Source: Poecilobothrus nobilitatus
Lineage: Eukaryota > Arthropoda > Insecta > Diptera > Dolichopodidae
Direction: 5' to 3'
NCBI GenBank assembly: GCA_947095535.1
Contig: OX352774.1
Coordinates: 70,618,416 to 70,682,415 of the forward strand
DNA: 64,000 bases
The first letter of the stretch is position 1; each line of letters starts with the position of its first letter. This document shows positions 24,081 to 36,785 of this stretch, in pieces. A program made the translations under genes and the position numbers. The notes below the pieces were generated by a model. The model was not told where the DNA came from. It was given only the letters and a program-made list of their open reading frames with translations, and ran no database searches.

Positions 24081-26400
24081 TGGGCCGTAATTTAAAAATC
24101 GCTTAAAAATCAATCAATATACATGATCAATCATATATGTTTTATACGTATGTATGTATGTACTTACATATTATATGCATACATGTACATATATTGAAAG
24201 ATTTTATATTATGTTGAATATTTTATTTGAAAACTGAAACTCTTTGTCATATAAAAGTAAATGTTATTTTAAAATTGGAAGTGTAATGTATAGTAATTAC
24301 ATTCCATTGCATTGGCACTGTACTGCATTTCAATGTAATGTAATTAGTGCTTGTTTTACGCTTAAAAATGAACAGAATAAAATTACAGTGAAAAGAATAA
24401 AGAAAAAAAAAATATTTTCAAAATTACAAAAAACAGAAAAAATAAAAAAAACAAGAAAAAAAAAAATGTTAACATAAAAAAGAATGATTAAAATGTTTAA
24501 CCGTCAATTTAATAAAAGTTTACTTAAGTTTTTCAAATGTTTATAAACAAACCGTACTGGTGCGCCACATTTTTTCTTTTGTAAAACTTTAACGAAAATT
24601 ATTTTTTTGTTTAAAAAGGTCAATGCCTGCATTACAAATTTAATTTATTTGGGAATTTCCGCCTATTATAAATATCAAAAGGAATCATTATATAGGGAAA
24701 TTATACATATATGAAATGATAGCATGAACTAATAAAAACTTTGTTTCAAAAAGTAAAATTTGAAACAAAATGTATACAGTTATTTAAAAGTTATTTAAAT
24801 TTTTGAAAAGTTATACTTACATAATATACATACATAGATCCATTTGATATTAGTATGTAATTTGTTATTTTTGTTATTGAAACTGAACTAATGATATGTA
24901 ATTACTAATTACTTTCAAAACAAATAAGATCTTAACAACACTGATGCTCCCAGATGTAGAAGAAAATGTTATGGAATATATTTGGACAACAAAGCAAATA
25001 ACCATATTCTGTAAGATGATTTTAATAAGAATGAGATTCATCGAATTCATTCAATGTGCATACTTTTAAACAGATTCTAAAATATATATAACATGTAGCA
25101 ATTTAGATTTTTACAAATTATGGTTACAAAGGTTATGTTTACAACACCGTAACTATTGTTAGTCTATAATATATTCTTACTGATTTAAATTTAAGAAAAA
25201 AAATGAAAAAATCAGTTCTAAAATCTGCAAAGATGCTAAATTTACTGTATAGGATTATAATTGTACATAGGTATATAAAATTACAAATATGTTAACAGAC
25301 AGACAAAATATTATCTATATGTACAGAATATATAAAACATTACAATTCGCTTTTTAGAAATTTTGACTAAAAATTTACTATCTATTATAATTAAAAAAAA
25401 ATTCTTCTTTATAAGTATACATCATTATTATCATTATCATGATCATCATCATCATCATTAATCATCATCATAACAGAATGTAAACGCATTTTATTCGACT
25501 GTGATTTCTTTAAATGAATTTAGAAAGATGATAGAAAAGAGGACATAATTGCGGAATTAAAATATTATTTATAACATATTTTATGTATTTATATATATAT
25601 ATATATATATATCTATATGTATATATATATATATATATGTGTATACACATAAATACGTATAAAATTAGTATTTATATGGAATTTATCAAAAGAAGAAAAA
25701 AAAGAATTTCATCAACTTTATTATCACTGTCAAATAGTTTAGCAACATTTAATATTAGCAACAAATATAGATGTTGTTACATTGTATGTAATCGTTTGGA
25801 AAAATTGTTTTTTAAAATTTATATTTTGATTTGTTTTAAATTTGTCTTTTTTATGTAATGTTTATGTACACATATATTTATTTATATACATATATAAACA
25901 ATTTGGTATATGTATGTATATTGTATATATAAAGTGAAAAAATAAATGTAAAATATTTCAATATATGTGAACGTTATTAGACCTATCGTTGAAACTGTAT
26001 GTCTTCAAACAATTGGCCAGAGAATTTTTTAACTTCTGTATGTTATTAAATATATATTAACATTTACTAAAGCACTTTTTTTTTTAAAAAAATATTTAAA
26101 TATTTAAATTAGGGTTTTGTTTTTTTTTTTTTTCTAGAAGTTGACAGGAAAAACAATAAATTAATAACTGGTAGTTGGACTATTAATGAAGCAACAAGAA
26201 TAAAACTTGATGAGTTTATTATATTTAGAATTATTGTATATTTTGTGATGGTAATATTTAGTTTTATTTATAGCAGTGATTTTTAACCTGTTGTAAGCAC
26301 TAAAGAACTAAATTAAAATATTGAAAATTTCTTTAAAGAGCAGTAGTAAATTGTTTTCATTTAGATATTTAAAAGAAAAATTTATTTTTAAGAAATTTGA
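24081..26400. other. Non-coding stretch with microsatellites
   Basis: It contains (TA)n with interruptions at 25585-25645, a CATCAT/ATCATT trinucleotide tract at 25420-25472 and GTAT repeats near 24150. Open frames here are low-complexity products of these tracts. No gene was recognised. Confidence 0.5.
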
Positions 26401-26404
26401 TCTA

Positions 26405-26535
26405 AAAATACTCCTGGTTCAGAATCTTGCATATACAAATATATAAATTCTCTGGATAAATACTCTCATTTTGTTACCAAAATAAAAAATTCCTTCTAAT
26501 TCAGAATCTCGTATATACATAACTAATTCTTGCAA
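26405..26535 (+). repeat. Copies of the 86-bp core repeat
   Basis: GGTTCAGAATCTTGCATATA, TTCTCTGGATAAATACTC, CATTTTGTTACCAAAAT and CCTTCTAATTCAGAATCTCG follow the consensus order of the core. About 1.3 units are present, directly beside the alternating-motif palindrome at 26600-26815. Confidence 0.65.
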
Positions 26536-26599
26536 GGTACGCATAGCTATACATATTGTATTGATATTGAACTTTTTCCTAGACATTATAGTGGTATGA

Positions 26600-26815
26600 G
26601 CCAATCTTTTATGGCATTATGACTCATTTGCACTGGGTCAAAATACCATAACTTTTATATGAATTTTAATGAGTCATAATCCTATCAAAATTTCATGTGG
26701 ATTAAGACGCATAATAGTGAGTTATAACATTTTCATTTGAATTATAGTTTTATAACCCACACTATTGGACAAAATTTCATAATGGGCTTATGACCTGTGG
26801 AGCTATGACACGGCA
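26600..26815. repeat. Foldback structure, arm motif ATTATGACTCAT
   Basis: CATTATGACTCATTTG (26611-26626) faces AATGAGTCATAATCC (26668-26682) as a hairpin. Further variants CATAATAGTGAGTTATAA, TTTTATAACCCACACTATTG and ATAATGGGCTTATGACC continue the pattern in alternating orientation. The motif is unrelated to the other foldback arms, although the adjacent core is shared. Confidence 0.6.
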
Positions 26816-27689
26816 CCTATAGATAATAAAAAGTACTTGAATTGTTTTAGTTACAGTTTAAGAAGCACTGTACTGTGCTGAACAGTTGTAAGTATACATT
26901 TTAACGTAGGAATGAAGAACTTCTAGTTAAATTATCATTATTTTCATTACATCACTATAATCTTTAGTAAACACATCATTCATGGTAGTAGCAGTAATAG
27001 AAACTATAAATTGACATCATCAATATTTGAAAAAATCCATGATGATTTAAATTTATTGACTATAAAAGTATATATTTTGTATAGATGGTTCGTAAAAGAG
27101 TTGTTAAATCAAATGACAGTTTTATTTCATCTTATTTTAATTTTTTTTTGGTTTTTTTTCTAATGATGTACAACTAATTGGAAAATTAATAGTTTTCTAA
27201 TTAAAAAGCTAAAAAAAAAAAACATTATAAAAGATAGTTAAAACTAGTTAGATTAAATACTTTTTTCCATAAAATGAAAACTAAAACAAAAAATCACATA
27301 AGATAAAACTATCAGATATTTTTGTTTTTTCTTTTTTAATGGTTTGCTCTTTGATGAGGCAAATGAAAACATAAAAAAAGAATAAACATGTTCTAAAGAA
27401 AAAAAAAAAAAAACAAATAAAAATAAATGAATCCGGAAAATGTATAACACAACACAAAAAAAATATTTTTCTATTGAAAAATGCATTTAATAAAAACGAT
27501 AAACAATTTTACTAATTGGTTTCTTGTTAGCCATTCACATCATTACTATTAGAAACTTGTTCTATTTCATAAGTGTTTAATCAAATTAATTTATAGGTGT
27601 TTTAAGAAAGTGAATAATTTTGTTTCATTTTAATTAAGAAAAAATATCTAATTTTCCAGTTTTATAGTAATTTTTAGGCAGAATTGAAA
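26816..27689. other. Non-coding stretch, nothing assigned
   Basis: Ordinary AT-rich DNA. The minus-strand frame 27253-27486 is F/S/K-rich and has no family motif. Confidence 0.45.
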
Positions 27690-28655
27690 AGTCAAAGGTA
27701 TTAAAAGGCGCACATTTTCAAAAAGAACTATGAATTAAGATTACTTTGTCATCAAAATTTGCAATTTTTTTTAAGGATTTTTTATATAAGAAAAAAATTA
27801 AATCCTATCTATAATTGGAAAAGTCATAATATTTAAGCTTTATTTTTTTTTTGTTTTACTTTAATCAAATATGCAGAGCTGTCTACAAATTGTAAACGTT
27901 TCAATTTTTCCTCTCTAATTACTCATAAACAAGAGAAAGTAAAAAATTTATTCTGACTTTATGAAAGATTATAAAGATCTTCCCTCCGATTAAAATTTCA
28001 ATTTTCTAACTAATGCTTAGTTCAACGCTTCAGCAAATTTGTTTTGAACTATTGAAAAAAAAGGAAATTCTCTCAAAAAAAAAGGGGATATATCGCTTCA
28101 GGATTTTTTTTGCAGAAGAAAAAAAATGTGTGCATCTATTCAACTAAAATTTTTTTTGAATGTGTCACATTATATCGCAAAATGACATTTGAAAAAATGT
28201 ATTGCGAAGAAAAAGTTTAAGTTAAATCAATTTATTTTTACAGAGTGAAAAAACACTTCTGGAGAAAATTTGAAAAAAGAGAGAATTTAAATTTTCATAT
28301 AAAGAACATGCCGAACTCCGAAGCGCTGAATTCAGCATAACAGCGTTTCGAAATTACGAAGGAACAACAATTTTTAAAATTTTTAGTTTTATATAACGGT
28401 ATAATTAACAATTTAATTTTGAAAAACTTATGTAATTTTATTTTGACTTATAAAAGGTTAAAAAAATTTTCTGCCTTTGAAGTTTTTACATTGAAAAATT
28501 AATTATAATAGAACTTAAGACACACCATTTTAAATTGTATCAAAGTTATATCGTCAAACTTTATATAGAAGAAAGAACAGACGAACGAATGACAGACGGA
28601 TAAAGTGAATTAAGCAAATGTTTTAAATATATTTTTGAAAAATGTATTAAATAAG
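27690..28655 (+). mobile_element. Inverted-end repeat family R1, diverged copy with a nested foldback
   Basis: The left end TTAAAAGGCGCACATTTTC and the right end ATGACAGACGGATAAAGTG then TTTTTGAAAAATGTATTAAA match the R1 ends. ATTACTCATAAACA and TATATAACGGTA mark internal R1 blocks. The middle is interrupted by a foldback element at 28013-28358, absent from other R1 copies, so that insertion came later. Confidence 0.6.
28013..28358. mobile_element. Foldback element, arm motif TTCA.CGCTTCAG, nested in an R1 copy
   Basis: The left arm ATGCTTAGTTCAACGCTTCA continues GCAAATTTGTTTTGAAC, GGAAATTCTCTC, ATATATCGCTTCAGG and TTTGCAGAAG, which follows the inverted right arm of the element at 14731-15476 block for block. 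The right side holds GAACTCCGAAGCGCTGAATT and CAGCATAACAGCGTTTCG, the inverted counterpart. Confidence 0.65.
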
Positions 28656-29079
28656 ATACAATAAGGAAACTATTTTTAAATAGTAGTACTTTAGGCTAAT
28701 AAATTGATCAATAAAAATTTAACAGAAGGTAACAGAAAATAAAAATACTACAGAATAAAATTAAAATTAAATAATTAATGTATATGTATTTGAAAAACCT
28801 GTTAAAACACGTTGGCGTTGAATTTTTTTCTAAAGATTTCTAAAGATAGATGTTTGTTTTTTTTTTTCTGAATAATCAAAACGTAGGATAAAATTCTTTT
28901 ATCCTCTTAATACTCTTAAGTAGTTTCCGTTATTTAAAAACTATTAATCAAAAACACTAAAAAAGTAAATATCAAATATAATGGACTGGATTTTGCACAA
29001 CATAACTACAAAAGGATGAAAAATCAATCTGGCTTATGATTAAAATAAAAAAAAAATCCTTTCTTTAATTCTTTAATTT

Positions 29080-29350
29080 GGTCATTAGGGAGTGGAAATA
29101 CAAGTGGATTGGCCACGTATACTTAGAAAAAATTCCTCGATAGCCAAAGAGGCCCTTGATTGGAAACCTCAAGGAAAAAGAAAAGTGGAAAGACCCAGAA
29201 TTTCGTGGAGGACGACAGTAATGAAGGAGATAGAAATAACAGGTAAAAACTGGTCTGAAGTAAAAATGCTAGCACAAAATAGAGAGGCTTAGATACAGAG
29301 ATTTTGTGGAGGCCCTATGATCCCCAAGGGAGTAGGAAAAAAAAAAAAAA
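29080..29350 (+). pseudogene. Non-LTR retrotransposon, 3' end of the reverse transcriptase ORF with poly-A tail
   Basis: Three frames together give REWKYKWIGHV, then (29110-29290) ALDWKPQGKRK, ERPRISWRTTV and NWSEVKMLAQNRE, then RDFVEAL and SPRE before a stop at about 29332. This is the standard C-terminal tail of RTE/CR1-like endonuclease-reverse transcriptases (WIGHVLRK, WNPQGKRKRGRP, W.E.K.LAQNR..WR..V.ALC). Two frameshifts and one in-frame stop, where a cysteine codon would be expected, make it dead. A 15-base poly-A tract follows, so this is a severely 5'-truncated insertion, as is usual for LINEs. The same terminus occurs at 47425-47640 and 9442-9600. Confidence 0.8.
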
Positions 29351-31354
29351 GAAAATTTGTGTAGTTGGTTACAAAATTACAGTTTCAATAATTTTTTTAT
29401 CAGGAGTTTGAGAAAAAAACAATTAGTTGTCAAAGTTGAAATTAAAGTTAAAAGTTAATCAATTTTTCGGCCATGGCTGTTTGACAACAATTTGACAATT
29501 ACTTTCAATGTGTGCATTTGTATTGTTTTCAAAATGTTTAACTTTTAATGTATAGTATTTATGGGTATACTTATTGTTATTAGTAAGTTATAGTAGCCTT
29601 AAAATATTTTTATGATTATTAGCTGCGCTTCTTCCGATCCCAGTTACCGTTCTTTATAATACTTTTTGTTAATGTTAAATGTGTTTTATTTAAGAGAATG
29701 TATTTTAATGTGAAAATCTAGTACATATATTTTAATTATTAAAGTTTTATTATCATTTTAACGGTTAGTTTATTGATAATAACTATATTTAACCTAATTG
29801 TAGACTGTACATATACATATATTAACGGAGATGAAAGTAACATATAATTTTCTTCAATTATTCCAAGAATTTATACTATTCTTATTTTGGTTTACTACAT
29901 TTTTTTTTGTTAAATTTAATATTGCATTCCTAGAATACATTTTTACAATAATTTTTGAACAAGAGATCAAAATAAATAAATAATAATAGGTTTTTTTTTT
30001 TTTTCTTATTTACAATATTATGTTACAATTTAATAAATAAAGAATGTAATTTAACATTATTACAAGTGTATATGAAAAAATAATCTCTTTGCATTATTAG
30101 TACAAAACCATCATGCAATTTACCTATATATATTTAAAGTTAGGTATTATTTTATGATCAAACACTGACATTGAATGCTACTAAATGTTATCAAAATAAA
30201 ATTCAACTACATTAACATAATTCAATTATTACAAAAAAAAACAACAGAAATGCATATACATACATATATAATAATGCAATTTTTATAATTTTCATAGTAC
30301 AAATGCAATCATTTTCATCTTTCATAATGCATTTTAATGAATATGCATCGAAGGATGCGTGTTCTTATTCTCGCTGTTAAATAGTTTTTGTACAGAATTC
30401 TGTCTTTTGAATTGTTTGCTAATGATTTGATTAAATTCAATGTAATTTAACTTAAAAAAAAAAAAAAAAAAAAAGAAAATAAAATAAAAAAAAACACAGC
30501 ATAGAATTTGTAATATGCATAAGAAGAAGTTGCTGCAAAATAACGATAAAGAAGAATAAAATGTTAATCATAATAATTGATATGGTGTATAAATTTTGAT
30601 ACTGGATTTGATTAAAGCCCCAATACCTACAATATTATCAACAATGTATATATAAAATTATATTATATGTAAATATATATAATATATAATAATTTAATAT
30701 AATTTAGTTTTTTTTTTCTTATTCTTGGACTCAATATAATTTTCTTCTTCTGTTTTTTATTTTCTTTTTTTTTTATTTCATCTTTTATAATACATATTTT
30801 ACAAGGTCTGATTTATAGTGTTTATTTGTGTCCATAAGGGATGCACGTACCATACAGTATTATAAAAATAATAAAAGATAAAGTTCACACTTAACTTAGT
30901 TAGAAGAAAACCAAAAAATGAACCAAGGGTAAATTAAATTGAATTTTTCTTTTAAATGAAGTAGTAATTTAATTAAAAGAAAAAAAACAAAACAAAAAAA
31001 AAAAAAAAATCAAAAATTTGTAAGGAATATATTGTGATTTTTTTTTTTTGTTATAAATAAATTATTTCATAATAAAAAAATATTATGTAATAAATTTAAA
31101 TAAAGAAATTTTTGTGTTAAAAGACAAAAGAAAAAAAAAATGAAATTTTTGGAAATTGTAATGAAATAAAAATTAAGGTTAGTATTACAATATAAATTTT
31201 CAAATAAATTCATTTTTATGATGGTAAAAGAACGTAATTTTTGAAATTTTCTTCAACGCAACTTCTTTATATATATAGTAGTTGGAAGAGGATGATTTCA
31301 TTTAACTTTCTTCTATTGACTATACTATTATCCATTAATTATTATTTAAAAATG
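29351..31354. other. Non-coding stretch, nothing assigned
   Basis: Homopolymers (30452-30473 poly-A), TA-rich DNA at 30640-30700 and no open frame with a recognisable family. Confidence 0.45.
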
Positions 31355-31845
31355 TGTCACATAAACACCTTTTTGCTAGGGGGAAACAGATCAATTTGTT
31401 TTCACTGCAATGAACCTAGAACAACAAAGCACGCTCTAACTGAATGCCAAACCATCAACTGGAGTATTAACAATCATTATTAACACACTCCAGTTAAAGT
31501 ACTAATACTAGACTCAAATTCTAAAAAATAGCATATCAACAACTTACAACAGTTGCTCTTGCATCACAGAATCTTGTGGCAAATAAATAATAAATGAAAC
31601 ACCAAGCAAATATATGTACATAGTACATACATATATACAAAATGAAACATCAAAAGTAAATAAAATATAACTATAGCAATTAATTGAATTGATTAAATAT
31701 AACTATAACAAAATTAAGAAAATGTAACTATAGTGAAACCTATAAGGCATATTATCAAAAGGAAGCCGGGTTTTAAGCTATTGGGAGAATTCACTGTAAC
31801 GCAATACCTTTATAAATAAATAATAAATAAATAAATATTATTTAA
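31355..31845 (+). pseudogene. Non-LTR retrotransposon, 3' terminal fragment with TAAA tail
   Basis: The frame covering 31355-31480 contains CFHCNEPRTTKHALTEC, a C-x2-C-x8-H-x4-C arrangement. This is the cysteine-histidine motif that follows the RNase H/polymerase region at the C-terminus of jockey, R1 and I-type elements (usually CP.C.....T..H.L..CP). About 350 bases of 3' UTR follow, then a tail of ATAAATAAATAATAAAT type (31813-31845). Only the last 5 percent or so of a full element is present. Confidence 0.65.
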
Positions 31846-32799
31846 ATCCCTAATTGTTATTTAAAAATTCTTTTGATTCTTTTAGAAATGATTATAACAA
31901 AAATTATATTGTGAATTACAAAAACTTTTTAAAAATTCTTATTAAATGTCTATGTTTTCTAATTTTTTACCATATATTTAAAGTTTTCATTTAATACACC
32001 ATAACCAGCTTAAATTTATCTTAAATCCTTAAATTACCATTTTTATTTATTTTAATTAATAAACTGATTTGTTTTCAAAATACTTTTCAAAATACTGCAG
32101 AAACTGAATAAATTTTTTTCTAAAATATTGTACAGTTTTCTGAGCTGTATGAAGTTGTGCAAAATAATACTGAGCCTTTAGATGACTGTTTATTTTTAAA
32201 ATTTATGGTATTAATATTTCTCTTATAGTAGCTGGATCTTTAGAAGAATTATTACACATGTGTTTTATATATTTTTACTTTTTAAGACAAAATCACCTAT
32301 ATGTGACCGTCAATAGGCAAATACTCTATATTACATATATATATAATATTAATATTCCTAATTTTACACTCATTCTGTTCATGATTATTATTCGTAGAAA
32401 AATTATTTCTCCTAAATGTATGCAATATTTAACAAATAAATTTTTTTGTAAAATTTTTTGAAAAAATTAACAGAAAACATTTTAAAATGGAATTATTTAA
32501 TGAAAATTTTTACTAAGATGTTTCCAAAATTATTTTAGAACAGAAAAGTTGAAATTTTTTTTAAAAATATTTACTGTATAACTATAATAAAACTGAAGGA
32601 CTCGTTGGAATTTTGACTATACGAAACAAATTTTCAATAGTTTTGAGGCATTTCAAAATTTTAATATTCTGGTAAATTCTGGTGAATATTATTACATTTG
32701 CCTTCCTTCAAACAATTAACAATTTGTATTAGATATTTTGCTTGAATTATATATTATTAATTTACTGAATTATAATTAATTGATAAAGTAAATATGGAA
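31846..32799. other. Non-coding stretch, nothing assigned
   Basis: No gene or family recognised. The open frame at 32258-32461 (+) is F/I/Y-rich and without motif. Confidence 0.45.
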
Positions 32800-33110
32800 G
32801 AGGAAAATTCTGAGAGTAAACTATGGAGTGGAAAATCCAGGCTTAGATAATCTTAGCAATTTATGGGAAAATTATAATCGGCAACGATATGAAAAATCAT
32901 AGGATACAGTAAAATAAAAGGAGATTTCTAATAGATTTCCTGTCGGGACATTGACTGTTAAAAGGACAGTTAAAGAAATAGAGAATGATGGTACATGCCA
33001 ATTCTGTCAAGAAGAAAAATAAATGCCAGGACATATAGTCTTAACTTGCGACTAGATTTAATCCGAATAAGATATGTGCACCTTCTTTTAAATATTAAAT
33101 TGATTTACCG
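32800..33110 (+). pseudogene. Decayed non-LTR retrotransposon C-terminal region
   Basis: Around 32990-33052 the frame reads GTCQFCQEEK, a stop, then MPGHIVLTC. This gives C-x2-C with a spaced H and C as in the motif at 31355-31480. Just upstream FLSGH in a different frame resembles the L.TGH signature that precedes this motif in jockey/R1-type proteins. Frameshift plus stop show a dead copy. It is not the same sequence as the element at 31355, so it may be a second lineage. Confidence 0.55.
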
Positions 33111-36100
33111 AAGATAAACTGCCAGGAATAATCCCTGTACATATCATCAATTTCTTAGAGCCGATAGAGCTGACAAAAGTATAATAAGTGTTGAGACAAA
33201 AACTACAACATGTAGTAAGAGAGGGACCACAATAGATCTAAATTAAAAGCTCGCAGTGTTACTTATACCTCTTAAATAATAAAATAGTATACGCAGTTAT
33301 TATTTACACTACTTAAAATTAGAAAATCCTTTTTATGGCCAAAGAAAGAACATACAACTTTCATTTCATTTATTTATTGTTTATTTATATTAAAATTTTC
33401 CTTTATTAATTTTTGTAAACTTTTACACTTTATTCAACATTCAAGTAATACGGAATTAAGTCTTGAAAATAACTTTGATACCCTGTGTAGCAACTTTTAT
33501 TTAAAAAAAAAAAAAAAAGAAAAATAATAAAAAATTAACCAAATTAACTTAAATTTGTTGAATTTCATTGTTAAACAACCATTTCCAATTAAATTTAAAA
33601 AGAAATTTAATTAAAAAGTTTTATTTTTCTTCCTCACCAATTTTCTAATATATCATATTTTATAGCCCAAACCGACACACATGCACAAACAAATATCAAT
33701 ATTATATATCAACTTTCAAAATGCTTCTATATTAATTTAACATTAAAGAATATTAAATTTTTTGAAAGAAAATTGAATTTTAATTGCAAATTATTGTAAT
33801 TACCTCCTCATATATCACAAAAAAAAGTAGTAAAAAGCCTGTGGTAAATAGAAGCGAAACCAAAATTCCAGTCCTTTTTTTTCTTTTTCAAAAAGTTTTT
33901 TCTTTTATTTTATTTCTCTAATTACTTTAATTTTTGTGAAAAAAAGGTATATATATATATATATATATATAGGTATTTTTTTTATAATAAATAAAAATAA
34001 TTGTAAAGGTAAAGAGAGAAAAACTTTATTAATTTAAAACCAAAAGAACATGAACAAACAAACAAGAGAATCAACCAAAGAAAAAACAAAGTAAAAATAA
34101 TTTTTCATTAAATAAGTTTAAAAGAAAAACAACCATGTGTATGTGTGTATACAGTATTAGAAAAAATCGAAGGAACAAAATCAAAACAAAAAAATTATGT
34201 TGATGAATAACAGATAAGGTATAGAAAAAATTACTGTCGTAGAAAGTTAGATATGACAAACTAATAAATTCTAATTAATGCCTTAGCTGACATAAAGATT
34301 TCATTTGATACATGCAAATCCCTAATCATTCAGTACCCCTCTCATAATACATAAAAAATGCATTTTTTCTTTGACCTTAAACATTTTATTTTTAATTAAA
34401 AAATTTTAAAATACTTTTTTTCTGGTTATATACAACCGTTTTTACACTTTTCGGCGGGAAATTATTCTCCACAACCTTTTCTAAAATTAAAACTTTTATC
34501 TAAAATTAAAAATCTAATATTGGCAAAGTATTTTTATACAATTTAAATTTAAATGTTTAAATCACATTGCATTTGCAAATTAAAATAAAAAAAAAAAAAT
34601 TGTTGGTCTAATTTTGTAAGAAACTGTAAAACAAAAAAAAAAAAAATACAAAGAAAATTTTAAAATGAAAATTATTTTAATTGCATAATTTTATGTCGTT
34701 ATTAGGTATTGTGGGTTTTTATTTAATATAACAATAACAACAATACAATAACAACAACATCAATAATAGCAACAATAACTAATAATAATAGCAACAAGAA
34801 AATGTTCCTTTTTTATTCATATAAGAAAATTTATTCAAATTCATAACCACCAAAGGGATAAAAAAAAAACACTTTTGTTTTTTATAATAATGTCACCATT
34901 TTCATCTCATTTCATGTCCATCCCTCATTTCTAAGTCAACCCAATCCCAATTCGTTTCGAATCGTTCTATTTTGAAAAAATGAAAAAAACCAAAAAACAA
35001 AAAAAAAAATTTAAATCTTTTGTTGCTCGTTTTTTTCTAATTAAGGGGATCAAAATAAGTAAATTTATTTAAATGTCGTAACAACACGGTGACATCTCTT
35101 TCTTTTTTTTTTTTTTTTTAGTTATTTCTTACTTTATGATTATTATTTTTTTTCTGTTTTTCTTAAAGTCCCGGGATGATAATTGTATTCGTTTATTTTA
35201 AAATGAAAAAAAAAGAATAAGTAAAGTTTTTTAACGTAAGCATAATTGTACTTCCTCTATTTTTGTTAGAAAAAAAATCTACTTGATCAAAATTATTAAA
35301 TATTCGTTAAAAAAATTTTTAAAATTTGAAGTTTTAGTTCGTTAAACACTATTATAAACTCTTATTTGTGTTTGTGTTTAAATTTAGTTAAATAGTGTTT
35401 AAATTTTTTTATACCATAAGGAAACGTGGCTTTCAAGTAATTATAATATCATGTAAGATTATTTAAACTCTTACCAATCATTTCAAATAATAGAATATTG
35501 ATTACTTAAAATTAATGTTGATCTTACTCATTACTGTTTTATAGGTGGTCCTCCCAATCCTCTCCAGTTAGTCAATTATAGCCCATCATTGCACATTTGT
35601 GACAGTCAGTTATCATTACAATGTAAGCGTTTTTACATATTTTACATACATATAATCTTTACAATGTTTTGTGTCTTATTTTCTTATGCCTACTGCCGAT
35701 GTCTTTATAAAAATGAAATTTTAATTCCTAACGTTTTGTTGTTAAATAAAAACTATATGGTAATATTTTGGATTGTGTAATACACCTAATGGGTAACAAA
35801 CAGTCAATTATATATTTTTAGCTTATTTTTTATTTTTTTTTTTTAAATACATTTAAAATGTTCAAAATAACTTGTTTTGGACATTCTACTAATTTATATT
35901 CTAAAACATTCCCACGAGTTTTATGGTCAACTAATTAAATGCATAATTTTGGAATTGATTTGCTACAGAAATTTAAATCTGGATTCTAAAGTTAAATAGT
36001 TAATTTTGATTTGGATAAGTTTTTTGTATATATTTTACGATATTAATATTACATAGACTTATTTAATATTTTTGAATGCTTTAATTCTAGATTTTATTAT

Positions 36101-36262
36101 ATTCTAACATTACATTAATTTAAAATATAAGAAATGAAATTTTGTGCTAAGAATAATTACTTGATATGGGGGAAAGAAATATCCCTTTGAGTAATATCAA
36201 ACTGAGAGCAAGCCAGATAAAAAGAGAACGAGAAGATCAGCAAACTATTATACTTTAAAATA
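33111..36262. other. Non-coding stretch; microsatellites
   Basis: (TA)n lies at 33949-33971 and a CAA/AATA-rich array (AACAACAATACAATAACAAC and onward) at 34728-34800. 34880-34970 is a less AT-rich stretch with CCATCCCTCATTTC and CAACCCAATCCCAATTCG and no frame. No gene was recognised. Confidence 0.45.
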
Positions 36263-36785
36263 TGGGTTAGTATCACAAGTCTGTATTTCATTTGCTCGTA
36301 CTATCACTTGACTGGATTTATTTACTGTATTTCAATACCTGTATTATCATGGGTAACGTATATATAATATATGTGAATGTTCTGCATAAAATTGAAACGT
36401 AACCAACTTAAAATACCTTTTTGTTGGGAATCTCGCATACACATATATCAACATATTCTACAAAAAGAGTGTAAACGCTGACTTTGTATTCAACTCTAAA
36501 ACTCTTCCTAATATTTGTTTAGATATGTAATTCAATAGGCAAAAAGTAAAATAAAGAGCTACAGCCACTAATCTCTTGCTAAATAAATTATTAAAACCCT
36601 GATTCTGTATCCAAGTATAAAATCTCTCATAATTTTAAATTTTGCTTTAAATCCAGCCAAATGAAATCCAGCTAAATTATAATACATAGGCAAATGAAAT
36701 ACAATAAAGTGATAACACAGGCAACTTAAAAAAAATACTGTCAAATGATACTTCATGAAAATGAAATACAGACGTTTGAACGGTC
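36263..36785. mobile_element. Foldback element, arm motif CAAATGAAATACAG, with 86-bp core
   Basis: The left end GGGTTAGTATCACAAGTCTG then TATTTCATTTGCTCG faces, inverted from the right, GGGACCGTTCAAACGTCTG then TATTTCATTTTCATG. Further motif copies (AGGCAAATGAAATACAATA, CAGCCAAATGAAATCCAG) occur in the right half. About two core units lie between (36425-36640): GAATCTCGCATACACATA, TTCTACAAAAAGAG, CTGACTTTGTATTCAACTC. Confidence 0.7.

Noticed and set aside
25583..25858. 91-codon open frame beginning in a TA microsatellite
   Set aside because: Its N-terminal YIYIYI run is a direct translation of the dinucleotide repeat, and the remainder has no motif.
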